Below, one piece after another: positions 14,761 through 24,069 of a stretch of 26,169 bases of DNA. Positions within the stretch are counted from its first letter, which is position 1, and each line of letters begins with the position of its first letter. The position numbers and the translations under genes are program-made. Origin of the DNA: JBCBSS01 sp039819065 (lineage in GTDB: Bacteria > Bacteroidota > Bacteroidia > Cytophagales > Cyclobacteriaceae); contig JBCBSS010000114.1 in the NCBI GenBank assembly GCA_039819065.1, positions 1 through 26,169 of the forward strand, given 5' to 3'. The notes beneath the pieces are model-generated. The model saw only the letters and a list, made by a program, of their open reading frames with translations, was not told where the DNA came from and made no database searches.

Positions 14761-16995
14761 ATGTTAAAAAACTTATTCTTCATACTGGGTTTAGCGATAC
14801 TGGTTGTCTCCTGTAATCAGGAGTCGGCCGGTATCCTTGTTTCCAACCTGGAAGAGTTTAATAAGGCCGTTAGGAGCGCTCAGCCTGGTAGCATTATTAC
14901 TATGGCCAATGGCAATTGGGAAAATGTAGAGCTTCGGTTAAAGGGAAAGGGTGAAAAGGATAACCCTATTAAATTGGAGGCTGAGACCCCAGGGAAAGTT
15001 ATTATTTCAGGCCAGTCCAATTTGGCCTTCTCAGGCGAATATTTGGAGATCTCAGGGCTTGTTTTTAAGAACGGATATACCCCCACAAGTGAGGTAATCT
15101 CCTTTAAGACTAGCAAGGAGGATTTGGCCAACCATTCAAGGGTCACCAATTGTGTTATCGACAATTTCACTAACCCAGAACGATTCGATGGTGATACTTG
15201 GGTGGCTATCTACGGGAAAAACAATGTATTTGATTACAACACAATGATTGGTAAAGGTAATCGGGGTGTAACGCTTGCCGTCAAAATGCAAACCGAAGCC
15301 AGCAGAGAAAATAATCACATTATCGAGAACAACTATTTCGGCCCACGAGAGATCTTGGGTTCTAATGGCGGAGAGACCCTAAGAGTAGGTACCAGCCATT
15401 ATTCCCGCACCTATTCAAACACCATTGTTCGATCAAATTATTTTGATCGCGTGAATGGCGAGCATGAAATTGTATCAAACAAGGCATGTGGAAATGAGTT
15501 TCGTGACAATGTCTTTTTCGAGTGTCAGGGAACACTCACAATGCGTCATGGACATCATACACTGGTGGAGAACAATTACTTCCTGGGTAACAGAAAGCCC
15601 AATACCGGTGGTATTCGAATTATCAATGAACACCAGACGGTAAAGAAAAATTACATGTATGGCCTCACGGGCTATCGGTTTAGAGGTGCATTGGTCATTA
15701 TGAATGGTGTACCTAACTCACCAATCAACCGATATAATCAGGTGGTTGATTCTTACATGGATAATAACATCGTAATTAACAGTGATTACATTCAGTTATG
15801 CGCCGGAAGTGATGAGGAGAGGTCGGCAGCACCCATAGGAACCACATTCAAGAATAATCTGATACTTGGGAATACCAACCCTAAGCCATTTACAATTTAT
15901 GATGACGTTTCCGGAATAGCATTCGAGGGAAATGTGATGAACGAAGAATCTGAATCACCTTTTGAAAATGGGTTTGTAAAAGTACCGTTAGCGCTTTCAA
16001 AAAATGAGAATGATTTGCTCGTACCGAGTCAAGAGCTGATGGAGCGCATTGAATTTGGTGAAGTAAAACTTCCAATTTCAAAAGCAGAAGTTGGGGCCAA
16101 TTATTACTCAAAAGATGGTGCCGAAAGAACATTTAACTCTGGCGAAACAATCAAAGTAGCTGCTGGGGTTAATACCATTCTTGATGCGCTTGAAAATAGT
16201 TCTTCTGGGGACATCCTCGAATTGGAAAATGGAGGCGAATATTTAATGACCAAATATGCCTTCATTAAACACCCTATTTCAATTGTAACTCCTGAAGGAG
16301 AAAAAGCTAAAATACTCTCGGAAAAACAGAGCTTTTTCAAAATTGAAAACGGAGGAGCATTTTATGCCAAAAACGTCCTGTTCCACGGAGAGGAATCTCC
16401 GGATCAGGCTGGCAATAACGTTATCAGTACCAGCAAGTATTCGATGACCAAAAACTACGCAGTTCATATTGAGGATTGTGAGGTTCTGGATCTCGATAAG
16501 AATCACTCATTTGACTTTCTTAAAAGTTACAAGCACACATTTGCTGATTCTATAAACATCATCAATACAAAAATGACCAACGTGACAGGTGCGGTTATGA
16601 CACTGGACATGGAGGTAGAGGATTTAGGGATTTATGATGTTGAAAACGTGAAGATCATTAACTCCACATTTAGTGATGTAAAGCACGAGATTGTCAATGT
16701 GTATAGAGGTGGTACTGACGAAAGCACCTTTGGTCCAATCATCACACTGCAGAACGTTGAGATTCTAAACTCAGGAAAAGGGAAACGAAATAAGATCGGA
16801 GCAGTATTGCGCTTTCATGGGGTACAAAAACTATTGGTTGATAATGTCAAAATACAGGAGAGTCAGGGTATTGATCTTTTCATGACCAATGGTGAGCCTA
16901 TTACGAAGCTCTCGAATATCACCTTTACCAATTCGGAAGGTTTAAAAACGAATGACCAGCCTTACGAAGCTGTAAATATTGTATCGAATCAATGA
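14761..16995 (+). CDS. Alginate lyase, polysaccharide lyase family 6 (PL6), two-domain lipoprotein
   Basis: A 744-residue lipoprotein (lipobox VVSC, Cys18) of the chondroitinase-B/PL6 parallel beta-helix family. Catalytic base Lys241 lies in EHEIVSNKACGNEF and catalytic acid Arg262 in LTMRHGHH, 21 residues apart as in the characterised alginate lyase AlyGC (K220/R241, from memory). The N-terminal beta-helix spans about 25-400. A second beta-helix-like domain (about 455-744, starting near INTILDALENSSSGDILELE) gives the long two-domain form, which in known cases is exolytic on G-rich alginate. It is anchored to the outer or inner membrane; the residues after Cys (NQESAG) are not strongly acidic, so the periplasmic side is plausible. 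It overlaps the PL17 start by 4 bases (ATGA). Confidence 0.93.
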   Translation: MLKNLFFILGLAILVVSCNQESAGILVSNLEEFNKAVRSAQPGSIITMANGNWENVELRLKGKGEKDNPIKLEAETPGKVIISGQSNLAFSGEYLEISGLVFKNGYTPTSEVISFKTSKEDLANHSRVTNCVIDNFTNPERFDGDTWVAIYGKNNVFDYNTMIGKGNRGVTLAVKMQTEASRENNHIIENNYFGPREILGSNGGETLRVGTSHYSRTYSNTIVRSNYFDRVNGEHEIVSNKACGNEFRDNVFFECQGTLTMRHGHHTLVENNYFLGNRKPNTGGIRIINEHQTVKKNYMYGLTGYRFRGALVIMNGVPNSPINRYNQVVDSYMDNNIVINSDYIQLCAGSDEERSAAPIGTTFKNNLILGNTNPKPFTIYDDVSGIAFEGNVMNEESESPFENGFVKVPLALSKNENDLLVPSQELMERIEFGEVKLPISKAEVGANYYSKDGAERTFNSGETIKVAAGVNTILDALENSSSGDILELENGGEYLMTKYAFIKHPISIVTPEGEKAKILSEKQSFFKIENGGAFYAKNVLFHGEESPDQAGNNVISTSKYSMTKNYAVHIEDCEVLDLDKNHSFDFLKSYKHTFADSINIINTKMTNVTGAVMTLDMEVEDLGIYDVENVKIINSTFSDVKHEIVNVYRGGTDESTFGPIITLQNVEILNSGKGKRNKIGAVLRFHGVQKLLVDNVKIQESQGIDLFMTNGEPITKLSNITFTNSEGLKTNDQPYEAVNIVSNQ

Positions 16996-19220
16996 GAGTG
17001 CTTTCCATCATATTGATTCTGTCATTGGGTGCACAAGCTAATGCCCAAGAGCATCCTAATCTCATCTTATCAGCAGAAGGGGTGAAAGCCATGCGAGCAA
17101 GTCTCGGTAAAGTACCGTTGTTTGATCAAACCCTTCAGAATATTAGGCAACAGGTAGATGCCCAGATCGAGCAAGGCATTGAAGTACCGATTCCGAAAGA
17201 TCTAGCCGGAGGTTATACTCATGAAAGACATAAAGCCAACTTCTTTATGATGCAGAAGGCCGGTGTTTTATTTCAAATTACGGGCAATGACAAGTATGCG
17301 GTATATGTAAGGGATATGCTTCTGAGATATGCCGAAATGTATCCAACGCTTGGAAAACATCCGGCCACTCGCTCCTATGCTCGAGGTAAATTCTTTTGGC
17401 AATGCCTGAATGATGCCAATTGGCTGGTTTATACCAGTCAAGCGTATGACTGCATCTATGATTGGTTAGATAAAAAGACCGTCAAAAAGCTCAATAAGGA
17501 GCTTTTTAGACCCTACGCTGAATATATTTCGATTGAGAATCCACAATTTTTCAATCGGATACACAATCACAGTACTTGGGGAAATGCTGGTGTTGGTATG
17601 ATTGGGTTGGTGATGGGTGATGAGGAGCTCATTAAATGGGCGCTTTATGGCTTGGATATTCAGGTGCCTGGCGACTATGTAAAAGACAACGATGGTGGAG
17701 CCATTCAACTGAAAGGACAGAAAAGTGCTGGATTCCTCGCTCAGATTGATAATGCTTTTTCACCAGATGGATATTACACAGAGGGGCCCTACTATCAGCG
17801 TTATGCTATGTATCCCTTCTTGATTTTTGCCCAAGGCTTGGCAAATCAAAAACCTGATTTACACATACTGAATTATCGTGATGGGTTGCTGATTAAGGCT
17901 GTTTACGCGCTGATCAATCAAACGAATTCGGCTGGCGAGTTTTTCCCCATTAACGATGCTCAAAAAGGTATGTCTCTAGCTTCACGTGAATTAGTAAATG
18001 CCGTGAGTATGGCCTACCATTTCGGGGCTCATGATCCGGAGTTGCTATCTCTTATTGAAGATCAAGGCCGGGTACCGCTAAACGATTCAGGTCTTTCTGC
18101 CGCCAAAGATATTTCACAAGGTAAGGCCCAACCTTATGTTTTTAAAAGTACTGAGCTCACTGATGGGGCTAACGGTGATGAAGGGGCCATCGGAATTTTA
18201 AGACAGTCAGGTCTAACGCTCATGATGAAATATGCCAAACATGGCATGGGTCATGGTCACTTTGATAGGCTTGAGTTTTTGCTTTATGATGGATCAAAAG
18301 AAGTTATCCAAGATTATGGTTCTGCTCGTTGGGTGAACATAGAACATAAAGATGGTGGTGGATATTTAAAAGAAAATAATACCTGGGCCAAGCAGACGGT
18401 CGCCCACAACACACTAGTTATAGACAAGGATTCACAGTTCGACGGCAAAGTGGATGCCGCTGAAGAATCTTCAGGTATACCCTATTATTTCCGATCAACC
18501 GATAATGTTCAGATTGTCAGCGCTAAAGAGTTGAATGCCTATGAGGGTGTTGAAATGCACCGAACAATGGCACTTGTAAGCATTGAGGAATTAGAGAAGC
18601 CATTGGTTATAGACCTCTTCGCTGTGCAAGCTGATCAAGGAACGCGCTATGACTTACCCATTTACTATTTAGGTGAGTTAATGTCTACCAATCAAGAATT
18701 CCAACCCAATAAGAATCTCTCACCAATGGGAGAATATGATGGGTATCAGCATCTATGGCAAGAAGGACAGACGGAGCTCAAGGGTGATCATTTTAAAATG
18801 ACCTGGTTTAATCAAGGAAGCTTTTATTCAGTAACCTCTCTAGCTGAAGAGGGAGATCAGGTCCTACTTACACGTATTGGAGCGAATGACCCCAATTTTA
18901 ACTTGAGAAGGGACCCAGGCATAATTCATCGAAGAAAAGCTGGGAACACAGTATTTGCTAGTCTATATGAGCTGCACGGCCGTTACAGCTATTCCACTGA
19001 AATCCCAATCAATTCATTCAGTTCTGTTACTGATTTTGAGATTTTACACAGCTCTGAAAAGTATGTGACCATTCAATTTGGATTGCAAACTGGCGAGGAA
19101 TACCAATTGGCTTTTTCATTGGCTGATAACAGTGAAACCAGCAAGCATAAGGTAACAGCCAAGAATGGTGAAGAGCTAAACTGGACAGGAGTATACGATT
19201 TTAAGAAAACTGAAGACTAA
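16992..19220 (+). CDS. Oligoalginate lyase, polysaccharide lyase family 17 (PL17)
   Basis: A 742-residue exolytic oligoalginate lyase that releases unsaturated monouronate. The signal peptide MRVLSIILILSLGAQANAQ targets the periplasm. The N-terminal alpha/alpha toroid (alginate_lyase, about 25-330) carries Asn192-His193 in IHNHSTWGN and a Tyr-rich site YYTEGPYYQRYA (261-272). The C-terminal heparinase II/III-like beta domain begins about residue 395 and includes GHGHFDRLEF and KQTVAHNTLVID. These correspond to the catalytic Asn/His/Tyr set described for Alg17c; exact residue matching is inferred. Start and PL6 stop overlap as ATGA, so translation is probably coupled. Together with the cupin it yields the DEH precursor. 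Confidence 0.94.
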   Translation: MRVLSIILILSLGAQANAQEHPNLILSAEGVKAMRASLGKVPLFDQTLQNIRQQVDAQIEQGIEVPIPKDLAGGYTHERHKANFFMMQKAGVLFQITGNDKYAVYVRDMLLRYAEMYPTLGKHPATRSYARGKFFWQCLNDANWLVYTSQAYDCIYDWLDKKTVKKLNKELFRPYAEYISIENPQFFNRIHNHSTWGNAGVGMIGLVMGDEELIKWALYGLDIQVPGDYVKDNDGGAIQLKGQKSAGFLAQIDNAFSPDGYYTEGPYYQRYAMYPFLIFAQGLANQKPDLHILNYRDGLLIKAVYALINQTNSAGEFFPINDAQKGMSLASRELVNAVSMAYHFGAHDPELLSLIEDQGRVPLNDSGLSAAKDISQGKAQPYVFKSTELTDGANGDEGAIGILRQSGLTLMMKYAKHGMGHGHFDRLEFLLYDGSKEVIQDYGSARWVNIEHKDGGGYLKENNTWAKQTVAHNTLVIDKDSQFDGKVDAAEESSGIPYYFRSTDNVQIVSAKELNAYEGVEMHRTMALVSIEELEKPLVIDLFAVQADQGTRYDLPIYYLGELMSTNQEFQPNKNLSPMGEYDGYQHLWQEGQTELKGDHFKMTWFNQGSFYSVTSLAEEGDQVLLTRIGANDPNFNLRRDPGIIHRRKAGNTVFASLYELHGRYSYSTEIPINSFSSVTDFEILHSSEKYVTIQFGLQTGEEYQLAFSLADNSETSKHKVTAKNGEELNWTGVYDFKKTED

Positions 19221-19225
19221 TAAAA

Positions 19226-19597
19226 ATGAACAAGAGCGATAAGTACATATTAACCAATACCATCGAATGGGAAGAGTTAGGAGGTGGCGTTTCGAGGAAA
19301 ATGCTGGGTTATGACAATCAGATCATGATGGTTTTAGTAAAGTTTGAAAAAGGTGCTGTGGGCTCACCACATAGTCATTTTCATACTCAGGCTACCTACT
19401 GTGTTTCAGGCAAATTTGAATTCGAAATTGACGGTGTAAAACAAGAGGTTAACGGTGGCGATGGAGTCTATATTCAGCCCAACCTCCTGCATAGTGCTGT
19501 GTGTCTGGAGGCGGGAATGCTGATTGATACATTTAGTCCGGTTCGAGAGGATTTTCTGGATGGTTCGGGAGTGTCATATTTTGGGGACAAGGACTAA
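19226..19597 (+). CDS. kdgF: KdgF-type cupin (unsaturated uronate to keto-uronate conversion)
   Basis: A 123-residue single-domain cupin without a signal peptide, so cytoplasmic. The metal site is visible as His49, His51 and Gln55 in SPHSHFHTQATY, with the distal His89 in PNLLHSAVCL. GKFEFEIDGVKQEV and GDGVYIQPNLLH are the two cupin strands. KdgF proteins speed conversion of 4,5-unsaturated monouronates from alginate or pectin lyases to the linear keto form, and length and context fit. It lies between the PL17 gene (5-base gap) and the MFS gene (6-base gap). The cytoplasmic location implies that the monomer may cross the inner membrane before, as well as after, ring opening. Confidence 0.85.
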   Translation: MNKSDKYILTNTIEWEELGGGVSRKMLGYDNQIMMVLVKFEKGAVGSPHSHFHTQATYCVSGKFEFEIDGVKQEVNGGDGVYIQPNLLHSAVCLEAGMLIDTFSPVREDFLDGSGVSYFGDKD

Positions 19598-19603
19598 TCA
19601 AAC

Positions 19604-20896
19604 ATGAAAATCAAAGGATTAAGATGGTGGGTGATTGGTCTAATAGCATTAGCGACGATCATCAATTATATAGACAGACAGTCCATTAATGTACTGTGGC
19701 CCGAGATATCGGAGGAATTGTATCCGGATAAAACCGTCGACGAGCGCAAAGAAATATACTCACTGATCTCTGTGATCTTCGTTTTCTCATACGCTTTTGG
19801 ACAAGCTCTTTTTGGAAGAATTTTCGACTGGATTGGTACACGTTTGGGTTTTGCCCTATCTATTTCGGTATGGTCAATAGCTACAGCCTTACATGCTTTG
19901 GCCAGATCGTTTATGAGCTTCGCTATTTTCAGATCTATTTTAGGTATAGCGGAAGCTGGTAATTGGCCGGGAGCTGCAAAAGGAAATGCAGAGTGGTTTC
20001 CTACTAAAGAACGTGCATTTGCACAGGGCTTGTTTAATTCAGGTGCAGCTATTGGCGGTATTGTGGCCATACCGATGATCGCCTTCTTATCCATTTATTT
20101 TAATTGGCAAATGATCTTCGTCCTTGTTGGCCTTGCGGGTTTGCTATGGCTGTTACCGTGGATGTATCTGGTAAAATCGCCTCCTAAAGATCACCCTTGG
20201 ATAACAGATGATGAGCGTAAGTACATATTGGAGGGCCAGATTAATGAGGACACTGCTGAAGCTAATGATACTGCGACACCTGCTACCAGTAATATACTCA
20301 AACGAAAACAGAGCTGGGGCGTAATTATTGCCTCCGCTGCGATAGACCCCATTTGGTGGCTGTTTGTTTTTTGGATCCCGATTTACCTTTCAGAGGTGTA
20401 CAATATGGACGTCAAGGCCATAGGTATATATGGATGGGTTCCTTATGTGGGAGCCATGTTAGGCGCCTGGTTTGGCGGTCTGTTTGCCCAAAACCGAATG
20501 AAGGCTGGATGGGATGTGAACAAAACAAGAAAGGCAGTTATTACACTGGGCTGCGTCATTATGCTTCCGGCACTCCTTGCCATGGCTAATCCTGGCGCAC
20601 CTATTACTGCTGTATTGATCATGGCTGTCATTCTATTTGGATTTCAAACGGCCATAGGCAACGTACAAACTCTGCCAAGTGATTTCTTTAGTGGTAAATC
20701 GGTAGGCACTTTATCCGGGTTTGCCGGTATGGCGGCCAAGCTGACAGCCGCCGGACTTACTTACCTCGTACCGTGGTTGACCATGGGAGGCAATTATACC
20801 CCAGCCTTTATTATCGGAGCTGCATTGGCTTTAATAGCGCTAGCCAGTGTATGGATACTTTGCGGCAAGATCGAAGCACTTAAATCAAACCATTAA
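19604..20896 (+). CDS. MFS hexuronate/DEH transporter (ExuT/ACS-family-like)
   Basis: A 430-residue inner-membrane symporter with 12 predicted membrane spans. Family marks of the anion:cation symporter (ExuT/GudP) group are NYIDRQSINVLWPEIS in TM1, the loop motif GRIFDWIGTRLGF after TM2, and GIAEAGNWPGAAKGNAEWFP in TM4-5. A cytoplasmic loop with ITDDERKYILEGQ separates the halves, as is usual in this group. In alginate loci such transporters move the unsaturated monouronate or DEH into the cytoplasm. It follows the cupin by 6 bases and precedes the DEH reductase by 29 bases. The exact substrate is inferred from this setting. Confidence 0.9.
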   Translation: MKIKGLRWWVIGLIALATIINYIDRQSINVLWPEISEELYPDKTVDERKEIYSLISVIFVFSYAFGQALFGRIFDWIGTRLGFALSISVWSIATALHALARSFMSFAIFRSILGIAEAGNWPGAAKGNAEWFPTKERAFAQGLFNSGAAIGGIVAIPMIAFLSIYFNWQMIFVLVGLAGLLWLLPWMYLVKSPPKDHPWITDDERKYILEGQINEDTAEANDTATPATSNILKRKQSWGVIIASAAIDPIWWLFVFWIPIYLSEVYNMDVKAIGIYGWVPYVGAMLGAWFGGLFAQNRMKAGWDVNKTRKAVITLGCVIMLPALLAMANPGAPITAVLIMAVILFGFQTAIGNVQTLPSDFFSGKSVGTLSGFAGMAAKLTAAGLTYLVPWLTMGGNYTPAFIIGAALALIALASVWILCGKIEALKSNH

Positions 20897-20925
20897 AAAA
20901 CCTAGAATAATTCAACGATAGAAAT

Positions 20926-21693
20926 ATGAAAAACGAGCAAAACAATAAAGTCGCCATTGTTACCGGAGCAACCGGAGGAATTGGTTTCGAAGTAGCTAAA
21001 CGGTTGGGTAAGGATGGCTATACGGTAATATTAAATGGTATCGATGATGAAGCGGGCGCTCAGAGAGTAAAAGAGCTCACGAGCGAGGGAATAACCGTTG
21101 AGTATTACGGGTTTGATGTTACCAAAGAAGAAGAAGTGGCTTCAAATATTGCGGCAATTGGCGAAAAATATGGACGCATTGATACGCTGGTAAACAACGC
21201 GGGCGGACTTGGCGGAAGATCACGATTTGAAGAAATGACCACCGAGTTTTATAGAAATGTAATGGCATTAAACCTTGACTCTGTATTCTTTGCGTCAAGA
21301 GCAGCCATCCCATTCTTGAAAAGTGGTGAACACCCTTCCATCATCAATTATACGTCTAACGCAGGATGGAATGCCGGTGGGCCCGGAGCTGGTATTTATG
21401 GAACGTCTAAGGCTGGGGTTCATGCCATTACAAGAGCGCTTGCTAAAGACCTTGCAGAATACGGTATCCGTGTAAACGCAGTTTCGCCGGGAACCATTGA
21501 TACCCCTTTTCATGCACAGATTAAATCGACGAAACCTGAAGTATTCGCGTCTTGGAAGAATAACATTTTGCTAGGAAGGCTAGGAGAACCCGAAGAGGTG
21601 GCTTCAGTAGTCTCTTTCCTGGCCAGTAAAGACGCATCCTTCATCACAGCTGAAACTATCCAGGTAGGTGGCGGTCAAGCTCTTGGCATATAG
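20926..21693 (+). CDS. SDR-family oxidoreductase, probable DEH reductase (DEH to KDG)
   Basis: A 255-residue classical short-chain dehydrogenase/reductase. The cofactor loop is TGATGGIG (13-20), the structural motif is NNAG (90-93), and the catalytic set is Asn116, Ser144, Tyr158 and Lys162 (YGTSKAG). The C-terminal FITAETIQVGGG is usual for FabG-like members. By position after KdgF and the transporter, the likely reaction is NAD(P)H-dependent reduction of 4-deoxy-L-erythro-5-hexoseulose uronate (DEH) to 2-keto-3-deoxygluconate (KDG). Sequence alone does not separate this from other FabG-like SDRs. The stop codon TAG (21691-21693) is part of the target duplication of a small inserted element. 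KDG kinase and KDPG aldolase are not found nearby. Confidence 0.88.
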   Translation: MKNEQNNKVAIVTGATGGIGFEVAKRLGKDGYTVILNGIDDEAGAQRVKELTSEGITVEYYGFDVTKEEEVASNIAAIGEKYGRIDTLVNNAGGLGGRSRFEEMTTEFYRNVMALNLDSVFFASRAAIPFLKSGEHPSIINYTSNAGWNAGGPGAGIYGTSKAGVHAITRALAKDLAEYGIRVNAVSPGTIDTPFHAQIKSTKPEVFASWKNNILLGRLGEPEEVASVVSFLASKDASFITAETIQVGGGQALGI

Positions 21694-21825
21694 GAGGGTG
21701 TCTCAAAAGCCCGTTTTTAATGTCATTTCGAATGAAATGAGAAATCTTACTCCCTTGATTATCAATACTTTGAACCGAGTGAGGTTTCTCCCGATAGTCG
21801 AAAAGACAGCTTTTGAGACACCCTC
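21694..21825. mobile_element. 132-bp MITE/REP-like element with 17-bp TIRs and 6-bp TSD
   Basis: Perfect terminal inverted repeats GAGGGTGTCTCAAAAGC (21694-21710) and GCTTTTGAGACACCCTC (21809-21825) are flanked by the direct repeat ATATAG (21688-21693 and 21826-21831), a likely target-site duplication. The inside holds further imperfect inverted repeats: GAGAAATCTTACTC (starting 21739) pairs at 12 of 14 positions with GAGTGAGGTTTCTC (ending 21790). The TGTCATTTCGAATGAAATGA core resembles a repeat I have seen widely in Bacteroidota genomes (memory, unverified). It encodes no transposase and folds as one long hairpin. It may also end transcription after the SDR gene. Confidence 0.8.
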
Positions 21826-21896
21826 ATATAGAGCCGCTGAAAAGAGTGCGTTTGACACCTACTACTTAAATCATTTTTAAAATAATCTCCAAAATC

Positions 21897-23939
21897 ATGT
21901 TCAATTCTAACTATCGAAAAACGATCATATTAGGATCATATTCATTGCTCATTACGATCCTAAGCCTATTCATCGTATCATGTGATGATGACGATGACGA
22001 AATGATTATCATACCCGTGGCTAACTTTGATTCTGAGATTACTTTCTTAGAAGTAGCCTTTACCGATGCTTCTAATGATGCAGAAACTTATCGATGGGAT
22101 TTTGGAGTGGACGGTGATGAAGACATATCGACAGATGCATCCCCATCATTCACCTACAGCGAGGCCGGCACCTATACCGTCACCCTCATAGTAGCTAATT
22201 CTACCGGTGGATCCGATGTACAGCAAGAGGAAATTACCGTTAGGGCGCCTATACTACCTACGGCTAACTTTACAGTTGAATCAGGAGTTGGGTTAGATGT
22301 ATCTTTTGAAAATAGTGCTGAAAATGCAGATACTTTCCTCTGGGATTTTGGCGTGGATGGTGTGGATACCGATACTTCTACAGTGGCGGACCCGACATTC
22401 ACATTCCCTGCTGAAGGTGATTTTGATGTTTCTCTAACTGTAACCAGCACAGATGGTTTTACAGATACGGAAACAAAAACAATAACCGTTTCAAGAGTAG
22501 CCGTTATTCCAATAGCTGAATTCTCCTTTGAGGCAACGGACTTGGCTGTTACTTTCACCGATGCTTCGTCAGATGCAGTCTCTTATGCGTGGGACTTTGG
22601 TGTGGATGGTACAGACACGGATGTATCAACCGAGGCTTCACCTTCATTTACCTATCCTACTTTTGGCACTTATGAAGTATCGCTAACGGTAACGAGCTCT
22701 ACGGGAGATACGGACACTGAAACTATGAGCGTTATGGTATCGCTCCCGGCTCCAGTAGCAGATTTTACCTTCGTGGCTTCAGACTTGGAAGTTACATTTA
22801 CGAATACTTCAACAAATGCGGAGACATTTTCCTGGGACTTCGGAGATAGCAGTCCTGCAAACACAGAAGAGTCTCCTACGCATACCTATGCAGCAGGTGG
22901 CGAATACACGGTGACACTAACCGCTACTACGGCAGATAATCAAACGGATACTCAAGTTATGCAGGTTGAAGTTATTGATCCTGCTGCAAATACTCCCGTT
23001 GCTGATTTCACGTTTGCAGCAAATCTTTTGGAAGTAACATTTACCGATCAGTCTTTAAATGCTGTATCCTATGCGTGGGATTTCGGTGATGGAAATAGCT
23101 CTATGATGGCAAGTCCGGTACATACGTATGCCGCCGCCGGTACTTATACTGTTAGCTTGACTATCACCAACAGCGAAGCTGCAATGGATACTGAAACTAT
23201 GATGGTGGAGGTTGTGGACGGCGTAGGTCCGGGAAATACAGGTAATCAGGTAGCTGCGATAAGTGACACCAATGATGGAGGTACTAATAACGATACCGGT
23301 GAACTTCGGCTTGATATAAGCGAAACATCAGCTGGAGCGGATGCCGTTGTCGTAGGTAGAATGACGGTAAGTGTTTTCAAAGAGGTTGAAACCACAGGTG
23401 AAGATGGATTCGTCTCGATTTGGGGGTCTAGTACGTCTTCTAGTAACAACATTATGGATTTGAGACTTGAGACGAACAATGATGTTTTTCAAATTCGTGA
23501 TCAAGACGCCATTAATACGAGCATTAGTGACAGACCTTTTGTAGAGGGCGAGTGGATTGAAATTGAAATAACGTGGGATGCTTCGAGTGTTTCTGAAACT
23601 CCTCTTGTTACTCCTTTGGTTACAGTTAGTATTGATGGGCAGCCAGTAACAATGAACCCTTTCAACTCGCAGGCTGGTGCAGCTTTTTCTACATTCGAAA
23701 ATGGTATTGAAACTATACAGTTCAGATTAGCTGGAGGTAGTGCTACGGCTAGCTCTCGCTTCCTGATTGATGAGTTGAAAATTTATTCATCCGATTCAGG
23801 ATCTGAAGTGATGATTTTTGAAGATGATTTTGAAGGCTATACCCTTGGAGAGTCTCTGGATCCGGATGGACCAAACCCTGTAGCCGGCACACCTTATAGA
23901 AATAACTCTTTTGAAGTGGTTGTTGCCGCTGAAGATTAA
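21897..23939 (+). CDS. Surface lipoprotein with five PKD domains and a lectin-like C-terminal domain
   Basis: A 680-residue lipoprotein. Cys29 (IVSC) is followed directly by DDDDDE, an acidic tail of the sort that acts as a lipoprotein surface-export signal in Bacteroidota. Five PKD repeats follow (about 40-115, 120-200, 204-283, 286-361 and 367-441). The first three share the variant WDFGVDG...D.ST...P.FTY, while the last two have standard WDFGD(G/S). Residues about 450-635 form a concanavalin/laminin-G-like beta-sandwich (MTVSVFKEVETTGEDGFVSI, WIEIEITWDAS, FLIDELKIYSS), likely a carbohydrate-binding module. It ends with DDFEGYTLGESLDPDGPN and a short tail. It lies downstream of the MITE and has its own terminator. 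Alginate binding at the cell surface is inferred from context. Confidence 0.8.
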   Translation: MFNSNYRKTIILGSYSLLITILSLFIVSCDDDDDEMIIIPVANFDSEITFLEVAFTDASNDAETYRWDFGVDGDEDISTDASPSFTYSEAGTYTVTLIVANSTGGSDVQQEEITVRAPILPTANFTVESGVGLDVSFENSAENADTFLWDFGVDGVDTDTSTVADPTFTFPAEGDFDVSLTVTSTDGFTDTETKTITVSRVAVIPIAEFSFEATDLAVTFTDASSDAVSYAWDFGVDGTDTDVSTEASPSFTYPTFGTYEVSLTVTSSTGDTDTETMSVMVSLPAPVADFTFVASDLEVTFTNTSTNAETFSWDFGDSSPANTEESPTHTYAAGGEYTVTLTATTADNQTDTQVMQVEVIDPAANTPVADFTFAANLLEVTFTDQSLNAVSYAWDFGDGNSSMMASPVHTYAAAGTYTVSLTITNSEAAMDTETMMVEVVDGVGPGNTGNQVAAISDTNDGGTNNDTGELRLDISETSAGADAVVVGRMTVSVFKEVETTGEDGFVSIWGSSTSSSNNIMDLRLETNNDVFQIRDQDAINTSISDRPFVEGEWIEIEITWDASSVSETPLVTPLVTVSIDGQPVTMNPFNSQAGAAFSTFENGIETIQFRLAGGSATASSRFLIDELKIYSSDSGSEVMIFEDDFEGYTLGESLDPDGPNPVAGTPYRNNSFEVVVAAED

Positions 23940-23950
23940 TAATACAAATG

Positions 23951-23985
23951 AAAGAGGTTGGTTCAATGGACCGGCCTCTTTTCTT
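23951..23985 (+). terminator. Terminator after the five-PKD lipoprotein gene
   Basis: A 12-bp stem with two G-U pairs (23951-23962 with 23970-23981), 7-nt loop, and T-rich tail, 11 bases after the stop codon. It separates this gene from the T9SS PL6 gene, which must then have its own promoter in 23986-24069. Confidence 0.75.
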
Positions 23986-24069
23986 CCTTTGGCTTTATTA
24001 AAACATAACCTCTTACCGCATTAATGAGGAAAGCATCAAAAATCAATACGAGATTATAACTGTCGTGAA

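Noticed and set aside
21668..21880. Plus-strand open frame across the end of the SDR gene and the MITE
   Set aside because: It overlaps the SDR in another frame and runs through the inverted-repeat element; no protein signature.
22172..22558. Minus-strand open frame in the PKD gene
   Set aside because: Low-complexity Ser/Val/Thr-rich shadow of the PKD repeats on the opposite strand.
21897..23300. Possible DNA repeat or CRISPR-like array
   Set aside because: The repetition is at protein level (PKD domains of about 80 residues), with no short identical direct repeats and spacers. No CRISPR array was seen anywhere in the window.
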